From Planctomycetaceae bacterium (GTDB lineage: Bacteria > Planctomycetota > Phycisphaerae > Tepidisphaerales > Tepidisphaeraceae): a DNA stretch of 64,000 nucleotides. The stretch covers positions 459,692-523,691 of the forward strand of contig JAIYCY010000025.1 of the NCBI GenBank assembly GCA_027487775.1, in the 5' to 3' direction. Shown here piece after piece: positions 1 to 8,822 of this stretch. Each line of letters opens with the position of its first letter. Position 1 is the first letter of the stretch. Position numbers and translations under genes: made by a program. The notes below the pieces were generated by a model, which was not told where the DNA came from, ran no database searches, and saw nothing but the letters and a program-made list of their open reading frames with translations.

Positions 1-84
1 TGGTCTCAATTCGCAGCGTGAATCCACTGACTCAATCCACTGCCTTAGTGGGCTGCCTCGCGGCACCGGTTCGATCCCTGTGGA

Positions 85-1779
85 CTACTTGCCCACGATC
101 TCGATCCCCAGCGTCGTTTCGGAGACACGGCCCGCCAATTGATCTTCCACTGCCGCCTTCAGCAGATAGCGACCAGGGGCCAGCGCCGGCGGGAGGATGA
201 TCCGCTTGTTGATGAAAAAGTCCCTGCGACGCCTGCGCGATTTGTCTTCCACAGGTTTGGCTGAGTCCTGCCAGACTTCCAGCCCGCTCTCGGTGAAGAG
301 CCTCAGCTCCAGACTCAGCTTCGTCTCCCATCGACCATCTGCATCAAGTTGCGAAGCGAATCCGTCGACCTCGCAATAGAAGACCATCGGGCGAAGTTGA
401 CCGGCGACGAAAACGCGTTCCAGCGGCTCATAGACGCCGAACGCCATCACGCCCGAACACAGCGCCGCGGCGGAGATCGACAAATCGCCCCGCGCGGAAA
501 TTCGCTCCGCCATCTCGACAAAGGGCCTCGCTTTTTCGGCGGACATCGGATTGCCGGACTTCTCCACCAATCCCCGGTAGCTCGACAATCCTTCCAAGAC
601 CGCCGCCAGCAATTCCCGATCTTCCGGCGAAAGGGCATTCAATTCACTGACCACCGGCACAGGCTGACCTTGAATCAATCTCAACAACTGCAAATCGAGT
701 TGCGATCGCACGTCGCGTGGATCGGACGCCAACCGACGCGTATAGCGGTCCTCCAGCATTAAGAAAGGCTCGACCGCCGGCGTCACGACCGGCGCCGAGA
801 CGACCGTTGTTGACACCGGCACCGCCCCCGACGGACCTGCATTTGACGACCCGGCAATCGCCCCACGCATGGGCTCGCCGACGCGTGCTGCTTCACCGAC
901 GCGTGCTGCTTCACCGGCGCGCCCTTCACCGCCCGCTCGCTCCAATCGCACGCTCGCCGGCTCAGCGACTACGGCCCCTACCATCGACGCGCCCGAGCCC
1001 AACTGATTCGCGCCAGCCTCGCTCGTTACCGTCTGACCCGCGCCGGATTGAACCGCACCGGATTGAACCGCACCGGGTTGGATCGCGTCATTTCGATTTG
1101 CGTCAGTGTTGCTCCAACCCTCAAGACTCGATCCCTCGAGAGTTGCTCTCTGTTGATCAGCCTCTGACGCTCCCGATGCACCGGATGCACCGGATGCAGC
1201 CGCGCCTGCTTGTTTTGCATGGGATGCATTCGCCATCGACGGGGAAGAAGCGTTGATGGATTCCTCTGCTCGCTGCGTCCCGCTTGCGCGACCTTCCGCC
1301 GCCGCGATGAGCGTTTCACGCGCTGAGAGTTCGGCTTCGCGTTGGGTCAATTGCTCGGTACGGGTCTTGATCTGGGCCTCACGCTCCGCGAGCCACTTCT
1401 CCATCATCGCGGCGAACGCCTGCGTCTGCTCGGCCAATCGCTGGGGATCACCGGGCAACTCCGCCGCCGCGACTTCACCTCTCGTTGTGCTTCCTGATGC
1501 TCCGTTCGCTGGTGAATCTCCCCCGAATCGAATTTCATCGACGCTCCGGGCCGCTTGCATTGATCCATCGACGGGACGTGTGCTGTTTGGCTGTTGACTG
1601 TCTGCTGCGCGTCCCGGACGGGGATCCAACTCCACACCCCGCTCCATCCGCGCAGCCGGCGGTGCATTCACCACACCCGCGCCACATCCGCCGAGCACGC
1701 CTGCAAAACCCACGAGGCAACCGACCACGCACGTTCTCAACATCGCAAGTCGCTTCACACGCACATCACCGCGATCCAT
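85..1779 (-). CDS. Lipoprotein with long low-complexity linker, unknown function
   Basis: About 564 residues if translation starts at the ATG at 1779; an in-frame ATG at 1743 is also possible, and more upstream in-frame codons exist but lack a signal. The N-terminus has basic residues, a hydrophobic stretch and a lipobox (VLGGC), so it is probably an outer-membrane or periplasmic lipoprotein. A glutamate/arginine-rich, coiled-coil-like segment follows (EKWLAEREAQIKTRTEQL), then a long Ser/Ala/Gly-rich linker with short internal repeats (GAVQSGAVQSGAG, ARVGEAARVGE). The last ~200 residues are folded-looking: an alpha-helical part, then a beta-rich part ending near GIEIVGK that reads like an immunoglobulin-like module. 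The family is not recognised. No strong ribosome binding site supports one start over the other. Confidence 0.72.
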   Translation of the reverse strand: MDRGDVRVKRLAMLRTCVVGCLVGFAGVLGGCGAGVVNAPPAARMERGVELDPRPGRAADSQQPNSTRPVDGSMQAARSVDEIRFGGDSPANGASGSTTRGEVAAAELPGDPQRLAEQTQAFAAMMEKWLAEREAQIKTRTEQLTQREAELSARETLIAAAEGRASGTQRAEESINASSPSMANASHAKQAGAAASGASGASGASEADQQRATLEGSSLEGWSNTDANRNDAIQPGAVQSGAVQSGAGQTVTSEAGANQLGSGASMVGAVVAEPASVRLERAGGEGRAGEAARVGEAARVGEPMRGAIAGSSNAGPSGAVPVSTTVVSAPVVTPAVEPFLMLEDRYTRRLASDPRDVRSQLDLQLLRLIQGQPVPVVSELNALSPEDRELLAAVLEGLSSYRGLVEKSGNPMSAEKARPFVEMAERISARGDLSISAAALCSGVMAFGVYEPLERVFVAGQLRPMVFYCEVDGFASQLDADGRWETKLSLELRLFTESGLEVWQDSAKPVEDKSRRRRRDFFINKRIILPPALAPGRYLLKAAVEDQLAGRVSETTLGIEIVGK

Positions 1780-2068
1780 GCGAATGGCAGGACGCGCACG
1801 ATCACAGTGTGCAATCATCCGAGTCGAAGTGGATGTAGAGCCCGGCCCACCCCGGATCACCCCGGCAGTCCAACCACGATGAGCTTGATTCAGAGACTTC
1901 ATGCTGTCGGTCATCCTTGACCTTTCTTCGATATGAATTCCTTCCGGAAATTACACGATTCCAGCCCGACCCGCCAGCGATCCCTTGCCCTTCGCCGGTC
2001 AACGGCTCTTCGCCGATCTACGGATCGGTCATTCGACAAGAGTGCTTCGCAACGCTAGCCTCTGTGGT

Positions 2069-2398
2069 ATGACTCGACGGAGCGCGTCAGCCGATTCTTC
2101 GCAAGTCCGATCGCACGGTCGACTTTCCCCTGTGTCCCGCAGATCGCCTGACAGGCGGTCGCGCCTTTGCGCGAGGTTTGCGCGTGGGATAGGCGTGATC
2201 GCGGTGTTGATGCTTGCGAACATTCAGGTCGGCTGCGGCAGCGCCCGACTCGAAACCGGGTATCAACCCAATCCCATCGGCACGACCAACGTGCAGCGTC
2301 GCGCGTTTTATTCCGGCCCGTTCAGCCCGGAAGCACGACAGGCACAAATCGAAGAGATTCAGGAACGCGGCAGTCGTCGTCCCTCGCCGGGCTATTGA
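2069..2398 (+). CDS. Small lipoprotein, unknown function
   Basis: About 109 residues from the ATG at 2069; an earlier in-frame ATG at 1985 gives 137 residues but adds only arginine-rich sequence. A hydrophobic segment (GIGVIAVLMLANIQ) ends in the lipobox-like VGC, so the mature protein is a short lipidated peptide of about 55 residues. It carries the recognisable string 'YQPNPIGTTNVQRRAFYSGPFSPEA', cited here only in part: YQPNPIG, then RRAFYSGPFS. To my recollection small lipoproteins of this kind occur in planctomycetes, but no function is known to me. It is divergent from the larger lipoprotein gene and convergent with the FlgI-like gene, with a hairpin between. Confidence 0.6.
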   Translation: MTRRSASADSSQVRSHGRLSPVSRRSPDRRSRLCARFARGIGVIAVLMLANIQVGCGSARLETGYQPNPIGTTNVQRRAFYSGPFSPEARQAQIEEIQERGSRRPSPGY

Positions 2399-2506
2399 AT
2401 CCAAAGGCAAGCCCTCACCGGCTTGATCGACGGAAGACCTGCAGCGGCAGACTCATCCCAAGCTTTCCCGGTCGGGCGCACATAAGATGATGTGATCTAT
2501 GGCAGA

Positions 2507-2532
2507 CGTTCGGCTGGGCCGAGCGTTATTCT
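2507..2532 (+). terminator. Hairpin between convergent genes
   Basis: CGTTCGGC, loop TGG, GCCGAGCG (one G-T wobble) is followed by TTATTCT. It lies between the small lipoprotein gene and the end of the FlgI-like gene and overlaps the latter's stop codon. It fits a short intrinsic terminator for the plus-strand gene; the T-tract is weak. Confidence 0.45.
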
Positions 2533-4391
2533 CGTGAGCTTGTCACAGGGCGTGGTCCGGTCGGGATCAAGGGTGCATCGCGGATGATCGATTCAAAGCC
2601 GGGTGCTTCTTGCAGAACGAATGCGGGCACTTCGGCCGGGTTACGCGTCATGAGTTGGCGTTGATCGGCGAGGCCCATGAGAATCGCGACGACCTGACCG
2701 TAGGTAAAGGGCAGACTCGGTTCGCCCGGCGGACCGTCACCGCCGAGCCGTGAGGCCAACACGGCGAGGTCGGGTTGGCTGAGCAGGGTGACGCCTTCGG
2801 GGGAGGTAGGTCCACGGAAGAAGATGTTCACCGCGTTTTGCGTCCGAGCGGCTGTCGTGCTTCGCGATCCGGCGGATGCCGTCATGCCGCTGATGCTGAA
2901 GCGACTGCCGAAGGCTGTGAAGATTGCAGCGGGCTTGAGCGAGGTGCGTCGTCCGATGAATGCGATTCGGGGATTGCCAAGGCGCGTTGCATAGATCATC
3001 GGCGGGCCGTCATTTTCGATGACATCGACGAAGAATCGATCACCGATTCTGCGAGTGACGATTGACGGATCCTGCGCCCGCACAAGCGCCCGATACGCGG
3101 CCAGTCGGACGCCCGTGTCCGGCTCGCTCATGACCTGCCTGAGCGACATCCGCACCTCCGGCGCATCAGCCAATCGACCGAGCACCTCTACCGCATCGAC
3201 GCGGAACGTAAAATCACGATCGAGCGCCATTCGTGCTAGAACCTGTTCTGCAGACCGATCACCCAAGAATGCGCCCGCTCTCGTGGCTGCAAACGCAACG
3301 CCCGGCGAGGCGTCCGTGTAAAGCGGCTGAATGATCGGGAGTGCTGCTCGCCCCAGCGCTTCCCACGCATAGCTGATATTCAAGAGCGGCGCTTCGGGCT
3401 TTTTCGCCTCCTCTGCCAATTGCTGCGCTTTCATCGCAGCGAAGCGATCGTCGCGAATGAAGTACGTGTGCAGCGCAACACCCAGAAACCGCTGCCAGTC
3501 ATCTCCATACGATCGTGGTACGCGGATCAGCACAACGCCCTCATCCTGCGCGGCGGCCACTTCCGAATCGGCAAACTGCAGGTCCAGCCGCTTCTCAACA
3601 GCGCGACTCAGTCGCAGTTCCGCAGATCGAATCCGCAGCGCCAGCGGCCTGTCCACATTGACGGATCCCCCGCCCGGGATGATCCCCTGTCGCAGGCTCA
3701 ATCGCTGCTGCGAATCCTCCAGATTCGGATCGAGCGCATAGACCGGATTCACAAAGATCGGCCCGCGTGCCCGCGCTCGCACATCGACCGAGTTGCCCGG
3801 ACTCGAAGGATTCGCGCCACCCAACGACAGATCACACAGATACAACACCCCGCCGCTCAAGCTTGTGGTCTCGTTGTTGTCCAGCGCGCTGACCTGAACG
3901 TCCACACGCTGCTCCTTCCGCGCGCCTGGCGGCAAGACCGCATCCACGCGCACGATCGCCACGCGCGGATCTGCGAGCATTCGGTTCGGGGTCAATCCCT
4001 GATATCCCTCGAGCGTCGCGCTCCCGATGCTTCGTCTGGCCAGTTCGTTCAAAATGTATTCGCGCACGCCGTTCGGGACATTGCGCGCATCGCCTGTTCC
4101 GTCGAGATTCACCACCACGCCGTAGTTGCTGACAATCTGCGGGTCCGTGTTCAGCGAATCGACCTGCTCGAAAATCGATCCCGCCAACCACGCCGGAACA
4201 TCGCGCGGAGGAAGCACGTCATATCTCTGCACCGGTGCCGCAGCCTTCGGTTGTTTACTGCCCCCGCATCCGACCAGCGTCCCAAACATCAAGCCCGCAG
4301 CGCCGATCAGAATCGCCGTCGCGGCGGCGCGTTGAAACGATAAACGCCTGTGAATCGAAAGTTCCGCGCCTGTCGTTTCGTCGCTCTTCAT
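2526..4391 (-). CDS. Lipoprotein with FlgI-like region and HEAT-like repeats
   Basis: 621 residues, ATG start with GGAG about 9 bases upstream. Residues 1-42 form a lipoprotein signal ending in LVGC. Residues ~75-270 resemble flagellar P-ring protein FlgI: YGVVVNLDGTGD matches the family's GYGLVVGLNGTGD, and VDAVLPPGARKEQRVDVQVS matches its 'TAELPPFARPGQRIDVTVS' block, followed by LSGGVLYL, ARGPIFV and GIIPGG. Residues ~340-440 are helical and alanine-rich (AATRAGAFLGD, FRVDAVEVLGRLAD, VRLAAYRALVRAQD), like HEAT repeats. The C-terminus is unassigned. Canonical FlgI is ~370 residues, has a Sec signal rather than a lipobox, and has no HEAT part. So this is either a divergent P-ring protein or an envelope protein derived from one. 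No other flagellar structural gene lies in the window. Confidence 0.75.
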   Translation of the reverse strand: MKSDETTGAELSIHRRLSFQRAAATAILIGAAGLMFGTLVGCGGSKQPKAAAPVQRYDVLPPRDVPAWLAGSIFEQVDSLNTDPQIVSNYGVVVNLDGTGDARNVPNGVREYILNELARRSIGSATLEGYQGLTPNRMLADPRVAIVRVDAVLPPGARKEQRVDVQVSALDNNETTSLSGGVLYLCDLSLGGANPSSPGNSVDVRARARGPIFVNPVYALDPNLEDSQQRLSLRQGIIPGGGSVNVDRPLALRIRSAELRLSRAVEKRLDLQFADSEVAAAQDEGVVLIRVPRSYGDDWQRFLGVALHTYFIRDDRFAAMKAQQLAEEAKKPEAPLLNISYAWEALGRAALPIIQPLYTDASPGVAFAATRAGAFLGDRSAEQVLARMALDRDFTFRVDAVEVLGRLADAPEVRMSLRQVMSEPDTGVRLAAYRALVRAQDPSIVTRRIGDRFFVDVIENDGPPMIYATRLGNPRIAFIGRRTSLKPAAIFTAFGSRFSISGMTASAGSRSTTAARTQNAVNIFFRGPTSPEGVTLLSQPDLAVLASRLGGDGPPGEPSLPFTYGQVVAILMGLADQRQLMTRNPAEVPAFVLQEAPGFESIIRDAPLIPTGPRPVTSSRE

Positions 4392-4502
4392 GTCTCGATC
4401 TCCTCGATGAGAAACTCTTGGTGTTGTTTCGAAGTATTCAAGTGAGCAGAACTCAACAAAGCACTCCGTTGATCAAGCTGCGCGATCACCAGTGATTCCG
4501 CT

Positions 4503-5186
4503 TCATCCCGCACGACCGTCTCCGGATCCTTCAGGCATCAGGCCCTGCCCGTCCGAAGCGCCTCTTCCGCGAGGACGTCCGACCGGCCCGCCGGGTCTGT
4601 TTCGGCCTCGTCCGCTCTCACGCGGAGGTTTCGTCCCCGCCGCCGGTTCCGATTCACCGTTTATCGGTGCGGGTCTCGGTGTCGGTTCGATGAACAATCT
4701 TCCTTGCGTCGGATCGTCAAACCGCTTGGCGTCGATGACCAACTGTGCTTCATGGACCAGGTCTTCGAGGGTCTTGAACTGTTTGTAGACGCTTGCAAAC
4801 CGCACGTATGCGACTTGGTCTAATCGCCGCAACCGCTCGGCCACTTGCTCGCCGATGAAATGCGTTGGCACTTCGCGGTCGTGCTGTTTGCGAGCTTCTT
4901 CCTCGACCTCGTCGCAAATCCGCAGCAACTCGCTCTCGGGCACGGGCCGCTTGAAACACGATCTTTCGAGGCCGTTCAACAGTTTTTGCCGGTCCCAAGG
5001 TGCCCGTCGACCGTCCTTTTTGACGACGATCAGTCTCACCGATTCTTCGATGCGCTCGTAGGTCGTGAACCGTTTCCCACAATTCAGACATTGACGACGC
5101 CGCCGAATCGATCGACCGTTGTCGCACGAGCGCGAGTCGATGACTTTGAGCGATTCTTTCTCTGCCTGACAAAATGGACAGTTCAT
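4503..5186 (-). CDS. nrdR: Transcriptional repressor NrdR
   Basis: 227 residues. Starts MNCPFCQAEKESLKVIDSR, the hallmark NrdR zinc ribbon: CPFC near the N-terminus and CLNC about 28 residues later, with RRRQCLNCGKRFTTYE. The ATP-cone domain follows (VVKKDGRRAPWDRQKLLNGL). NrdR senses dATP/ATP and represses ribonucleotide reductase genes by binding NrdR boxes. The core ends near residue 155. A further ~70 residues rich in Pro, Gly and Arg (GRGRNRPGGPVGRPRGRG) form an unusual tail that may bind nucleic acid non-specifically. The reading frame stays open far upstream, but the zinc-ribbon start at 5186 is decisive. It is divergent from gatB, with 54 bases between. Confidence 0.93.
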   Translation of the reverse strand: MNCPFCQAEKESLKVIDSRSCDNGRSIRRRRQCLNCGKRFTTYERIEESVRLIVVKKDGRRAPWDRQKLLNGLERSCFKRPVPESELLRICDEVEEEARKQHDREVPTHFIGEQVAERLRRLDQVAYVRFASVYKQFKTLEDLVHEAQLVIDAKRFDDPTQGRLFIEPTPRPAPINGESEPAAGTKPPRESGRGRNRPGGPVGRPRGRGASDGQGLMPEGSGDGRAG

Positions 5187-5240
5187 ACCCGCTCTGGATG
5201 CTACCGCCGCTGGGCTTTCGACGCTATTCTTCTCCGCACT

Positions 5241-6734
5241 ATGCCCACCCGCACGTGCGTGTCGTACAAAGTTCTCGTCGGCCTGGAAATCCACGTCCAG
5301 CTCGCCACGCGTTCCAAGATGTTCACTTCCGCCGCCAATGCCAGCGGATCGCTGAAGCCCAACGCCGTCCCTCCGGAGCCTAATTCCGCGGTCGATCCGG
5401 TCATTCTTGGCCTTCCGGGCGTGCTTCCGGTCATCAACAGACGCGCCGTCGAATTCTCCATCATGGTCGGCCTTGCAATGGATTGTCAGATTGCTCGGTT
5501 CACGAAATGGGATCGCAAAAGCTACTACTACCCCGACCTGCCCAAAAACTACCAGATCAGCCAGTACGATCTGCCACTCTGCGGCCCGGGAACTTTCAAC
5601 ATTCCTTCTGATGACGGCACGATGACCCCCGTCCGCATCCGCCGCGCTCACCTCGAAGAAGACGCGGGCAAACTCCTTCACGAAGCCCCCGGCGGGTATC
5701 ACATCGATCACTCGATTGTCGATCTCAATCGCGCCGGAACCCCCCTGCTCGAAATCGTGACCGAACCCGATCTGCATTCCCCCAAACAAGTCGCAACCTT
5801 TGCGCGTGAACTGCAAAAGCTCGTCCAGTTCCTCGGCGTATCCGAAGGTCAGATGCAGCTCGGACACATGCGCTTCGAGCCCAACATCAACGTTCACATC
5901 ACCGACGCCGAAGGCAACGTCCACAAGACAGCCATCACCGAAATCAAAAACCTCAACAGCTTTGACGTGCTCGAGAAGGCGACCGCCTACGAAATCCAAC
6001 GGCAAATCAAGACGTGGCAAGAAACCGGCTCGCTCGGCCGCAAGTCGACGTATGGCTGGGACGACGCGACACAATCGACCTTCCATCAACGCGACAAGGA
6101 AGAAGCCCACGACTATCGCTACTTCCCCGACCCCGATCTCGTCCCGGTCACGGTCGATGACGCATGGCTGACCAGCCTCAAATCGACGATCGGCGAACTC
6201 CCCCAGGCCCGCCGCGATCGATACACCCAATCGCTGGGCCTTTCCGACAAAGATGCCCAGCTCATTCTCGCAGACAAAGGCACCAGCGACCTCTTCGACT
6301 CTGCCGTCCAATCCGGCGTCGACGCCAAGCGTGCGACGAGCCTCCTCGAAGCGCTCCGCGAAGTCGCCTTCGAGAAGCAGTCCGCCCTCGTCGATCTGAA
6401 CCTCACCGGCACGTTCATCGCCGACGTCGCAAAACTCATCGACGCAGGAAAAATCGCAGCGAGCAAGGAGACGACCAAAAAGCTCTTCAGCGCCGCATCA
6501 AACAACGCTCTAGCCGAGCAACTCGCCGAACAACTTGGCCTGATCCAGTCCACCGACACCGGCGCGATCGACGCCGCCATCGACGCCATGATCGCGACAA
6601 ACCCCAAACCCCTCGCCGACTACCGCGCGGGCAAGGCCTCTGCGCTTGGCGCTCTTGTCGGCATGGTCATGAAGCAAGGCAAAGGCCTCAACGCCAAAAT
6701 CGTGCAAGAGCGTCTGAAAGAAAAGCTCGGCTGA
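5241..6734 (+). CDS. gatB: Asp-tRNA(Asn)/Glu-tRNA(Gln) amidotransferase subunit B
   Basis: 497 residues from the ATG at 5241. GatB is the kinase/tRNA-binding subunit of GatCAB, which converts Glu-tRNA(Gln) and/or Asp-tRNA(Asn) to the amide form. Seen here are YKVLVGLEIHVQL at the N-terminus, DRKSYYYPDLPKNYQISQYD, the LNRAGTPLLEIVTEPD block, the MRFEPNINVH block and EIKNLNSF, then a C-terminal GatB/YqeY helical domain ending KIVQERLKEKLG. The length is normal for the family. The frame continues upstream through nrdR on the other strand, but the conserved N-terminus sets the start. gatA and gatC are not in this window. Confidence 0.96.
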   Translation: MPTRTCVSYKVLVGLEIHVQLATRSKMFTSAANASGSLKPNAVPPEPNSAVDPVILGLPGVLPVINRRAVEFSIMVGLAMDCQIARFTKWDRKSYYYPDLPKNYQISQYDLPLCGPGTFNIPSDDGTMTPVRIRRAHLEEDAGKLLHEAPGGYHIDHSIVDLNRAGTPLLEIVTEPDLHSPKQVATFARELQKLVQFLGVSEGQMQLGHMRFEPNINVHITDAEGNVHKTAITEIKNLNSFDVLEKATAYEIQRQIKTWQETGSLGRKSTYGWDDATQSTFHQRDKEEAHDYRYFPDPDLVPVTVDDAWLTSLKSTIGELPQARRDRYTQSLGLSDKDAQLILADKGTSDLFDSAVQSGVDAKRATSLLEALREVAFEKQSALVDLNLTGTFIADVAKLIDAGKIAASKETTKKLFSAASNNALAEQLAEQLGLIQSTDTGAIDAAIDAMIATNPKPLADYRAGKASALGALVGMVMKQGKGLNAKIVQERLKEKLG

Positions 6735-6795
6735 AGACATCGCCCTGCGATTCCCCGACGTCACGAATCCCATAGGCGGCTTGTGAAGCACCGAC

Positions 6796-6924
6796 TCACC
6801 GCCGAGGCGCACGAGGCCCCGCGAAGGACACGCAGAATTCTCAACAGAGATTCCCTTCGCCTTTCTCGGCAACCCCACCGAGACCTCTGTTAGACCTGTG
6901 AGACCTCGTGCGCCTCTGCGGTGA
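6796..6924. repeat. Long inverted repeat with 21-base arms
   Basis: The left arm 6796-6816 (TCACCGCCGAGGCGCACGAG plus one G) pairs with the right arm 6904-6924, differing at one base. Inner bases also pair in part (AACAGAG with CTCTGTT). The arm sequence resembles the 'caccgcagaggcgcagagg' type element that I recall as dispersed in many bacterial genomes. It may be a mobile non-coding repeat or a large structured RNA. Confidence 0.75.
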
Positions 6925-7069
6925 AAGCACATTTCAGAGACAGCAAGCGCCCGTCCCGACCGAATTCCCTTGCCGCGCGCCGCCCCAATTTCATCCTGCC
7001 ACAAAAAATCCGCCCCTATTCCAATAAAATCTTTACTTTTCTCTTGAAAACAGAATCACGCACGTTACA

Positions 7070-7127
7070 GTTCCCGGGTCAGGGAACCGCCGCAAGGCAG
7101 TTTGGGAAATCAGGGAGATATGTCCCA
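7070..7127 (+). promoter_or_regulatory. Pair of hairpins in possible leader region
   Basis: GTTCCC, loop GGGTCA, GGGAAC (7070-7087) is followed by CGCCGCAAGGCAG and a second stem TGGGA/TCCCA (7103-7107 with 7123-7127). An AT-rich patch with TTGAAA lies just upstream. This could be a structured leader or a processed RNA. It does not match a riboswitch class I can name. Confidence 0.3.
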
Positions 7128-7509
7128 CGTCTAAGACACTTCTGAATCGCGAGACGACCGCTCGTCACTATTCACCTAGTTTGAATCGAAGGTCATCCGA
7201 CTGACGTTCCGCGCTTTAGGGGTCACGCAAAATAGCAAAATCTTTTGGGCCCTCGCGTATGCGTTCGCGCCCGGAAGTGTGTTGAAGAATCTGGCGTGGA
7301 CATCACGCCAACACCGCAGAAGGCGCGTGCCGTCTGCGATGGTCGATCCGGGCGTGTGCTCGGCGACCGTCTGGAATGTCGAATCCCACACGGGTGTTTC
7401 GATTTACGCTTTCGCGCACATCCGCCGCTGAGCTGAATTGAATGACCGCACTCTCGTGGGACGGAATCGACTGGAGAGATTCGTCTGTTTTATGTCAGGG
7501 AGAAACCCA

Positions 7510-8598
7510 ATGAAGTCCGTCACCCGCCAAAGCGCGCTTGCGCTCATCGCCGTCGCTGCATCCGCCACCCTCGCCCCCGCCGCGACGTTTACTTTTCCGA
7601 GCTTTGCCCCCTCGCCGACCACGTTTTCCAACACCAACATTCGCACATTCAATCTGACCACCCTCGGCACGGCTCCGACGAGCAGTTGGGTCGCAGCGAC
7701 AATCACCGTCGCTTGGAACGGTGGAAGTGTGAGCGGATCGTCAGCCCAATGGTCAAACGAAGCCCGCGCTGGGCTCAGTAGTGCCGGACGCGGTGGCACG
7801 GTCGCCTCTCCCACCGGCGGAGGAACAAACTACGCGTCGGTCGCGGCTCCCACATCCGGTGCGTTAAGCAGTGCGGCCCCCACGACGTTGACCTGGACGT
7901 ACTCGCTGATCAATCCTTACCCGGGCGGCTCCGCTCCGCTGTTCCTCGACTTCGGTCAAACATTCTTCAGCACCACCACACCGACGTCCAACGCAAATTG
8001 GAACAATGTCAGCGTACAACTATCCGACGTTGCGCTGCCACCTCTGGCTCCGTCGGGTCCAATCACCGACATCGGCGTTCTTGGCAACCCGAGCAGCAAC
8101 TACCTCACCCCCGACTACACGGTGAGCGTCGCGACGACATCCACCAATCGCGTCCACTGGATCAAGTTCACTCTCGCCACGCCGCTGCTCGGATCGCTCG
8201 ATCAGTTCCTCGACATCGACACAGGCGCTTCGCCCGATTCGGTCATCGGCCTTTACCGCGCCTTCTCACCCACATCGGCAGTCTCGCAAGGGAGTGACGA
8301 CGACGACGGTCCGGGTTCAGGCAGTGCACTGAGTTACGGCGATGCTACACCTGCACGCGGACCGATCGGCGATGGTGTTGCCGGAAACGCACGAGACGGC
8401 TCCTCGCTCGGCGCCGGTACGTATTACCTCGGCGTCGGCGGTTGGTCATCGGGATTTAGCTTCGGCTCGAATTACAACGCCACCAACCTCAGTAGCGTCG
8501 GCTCGACCTATACGGTCAACTTCCGCACCAACATCCCCGAGCCCGCCACGCTTTCGCTCCTCGCGGCTGCGGGGCTCATCGCACTGCGTCGCCGCTGA
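7510..8598 (+). CDS. PEP-CTERM sorting domain protein, secreted
   Basis: 362 residues from the ATG at 7510, which has AGGGAG about 9 bases upstream and is followed directly by a signal peptide (ALALIAVAASATLAPAA). The body is Ser/Thr/Gly-rich and beta-strand-like. It includes a part with FLDIDTGASPDSVIGLY and the acidic stretch GSDDDDGPGSGSA, as seen in bacterial pre-peptidase-like domains. The C-terminus is a PEP-CTERM tag: PEPATLSLL, a hydrophobic helix, then ALRRR. Such tags are handled by exosortase (EpsH/XrtA-type) systems, which anchor or release proteins at the outer surface. The ligand or function of the body is unknown. A terminator hairpin follows. Confidence 0.88.
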   Translation: MKSVTRQSALALIAVAASATLAPAATFTFPSFAPSPTTFSNTNIRTFNLTTLGTAPTSSWVAATITVAWNGGSVSGSSAQWSNEARAGLSSAGRGGTVASPTGGGTNYASVAAPTSGALSSAAPTTLTWTYSLINPYPGGSAPLFLDFGQTFFSTTTPTSNANWNNVSVQLSDVALPPLAPSGPITDIGVLGNPSSNYLTPDYTVSVATTSTNRVHWIKFTLATPLLGSLDQFLDIDTGASPDSVIGLYRAFSPTSAVSQGSDDDDGPGSGSALSYGDATPARGPIGDGVAGNARDGSSLGAGTYYLGVGGWSSGFSFGSNYNATNLSSVGSTYTVNFRTNIPEPATLSLLAAAGLIALRRR

Positions 8599-8636
8599 TC
8601 CGGCCTCGATCTTGTTGAGCCACATCAAATGCAAGG

Positions 8637-8672
8637 CAGCCCCGTCATTGAACGGGGCTGTCTTGCTTTCTG
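8637..8672 (+). terminator. Intrinsic terminator of the PEP-CTERM gene
   Basis: CAGCCCCGT, loop CATTGA, ACGGGGCTG is a perfect 9-bp stem followed by TCTTGCTTTC. It lies about 40 bases after the stop codon. Confidence 0.75.
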
Positions 8673-8822
8673 ATTCAACCTCTCGCAACGCCTCGCGCGG
8701 TGATCAGATTCTTCATTTCGACCGCGACGGCATGTCTTTTTAGAACTTCTACGCCAGACATTTCTCGAATGGGTGTCGGTCACACTCACTTGATCGCGGC
8801 GACGTTCAGGGGCTTGAAGCGT

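Larger units (their letters stand above)
6735..7509. other. Long non-coding stretch upstream of a PEP-CTERM gene
   Basis: 775 bases without a supportable gene. It contains a 129-bp inverted repeat (6796-6924), an AT-rich patch (about 7010-7050), two neighbouring hairpins (7070-7087 and 7103-7127) and a third stem, TGGCGTG/CACGCCA, at 7292-7310. The few short open frames look like chance. Confidence 0.6.

Noticed and set aside
15-90. tRNA-like T-arm (GGTTCGATCCC) near the left edge
   Set aside because: The T-loop sequence is there, but no D-arm, anticodon stem or matching acceptor stem could be built around it.
7070-7127. c-di-GMP (GEMM) or another known riboswitch
   Set aside because: The conserved cores of the classes I know (for example GGGACGCAAAGCC of GEMM-I) are not present.
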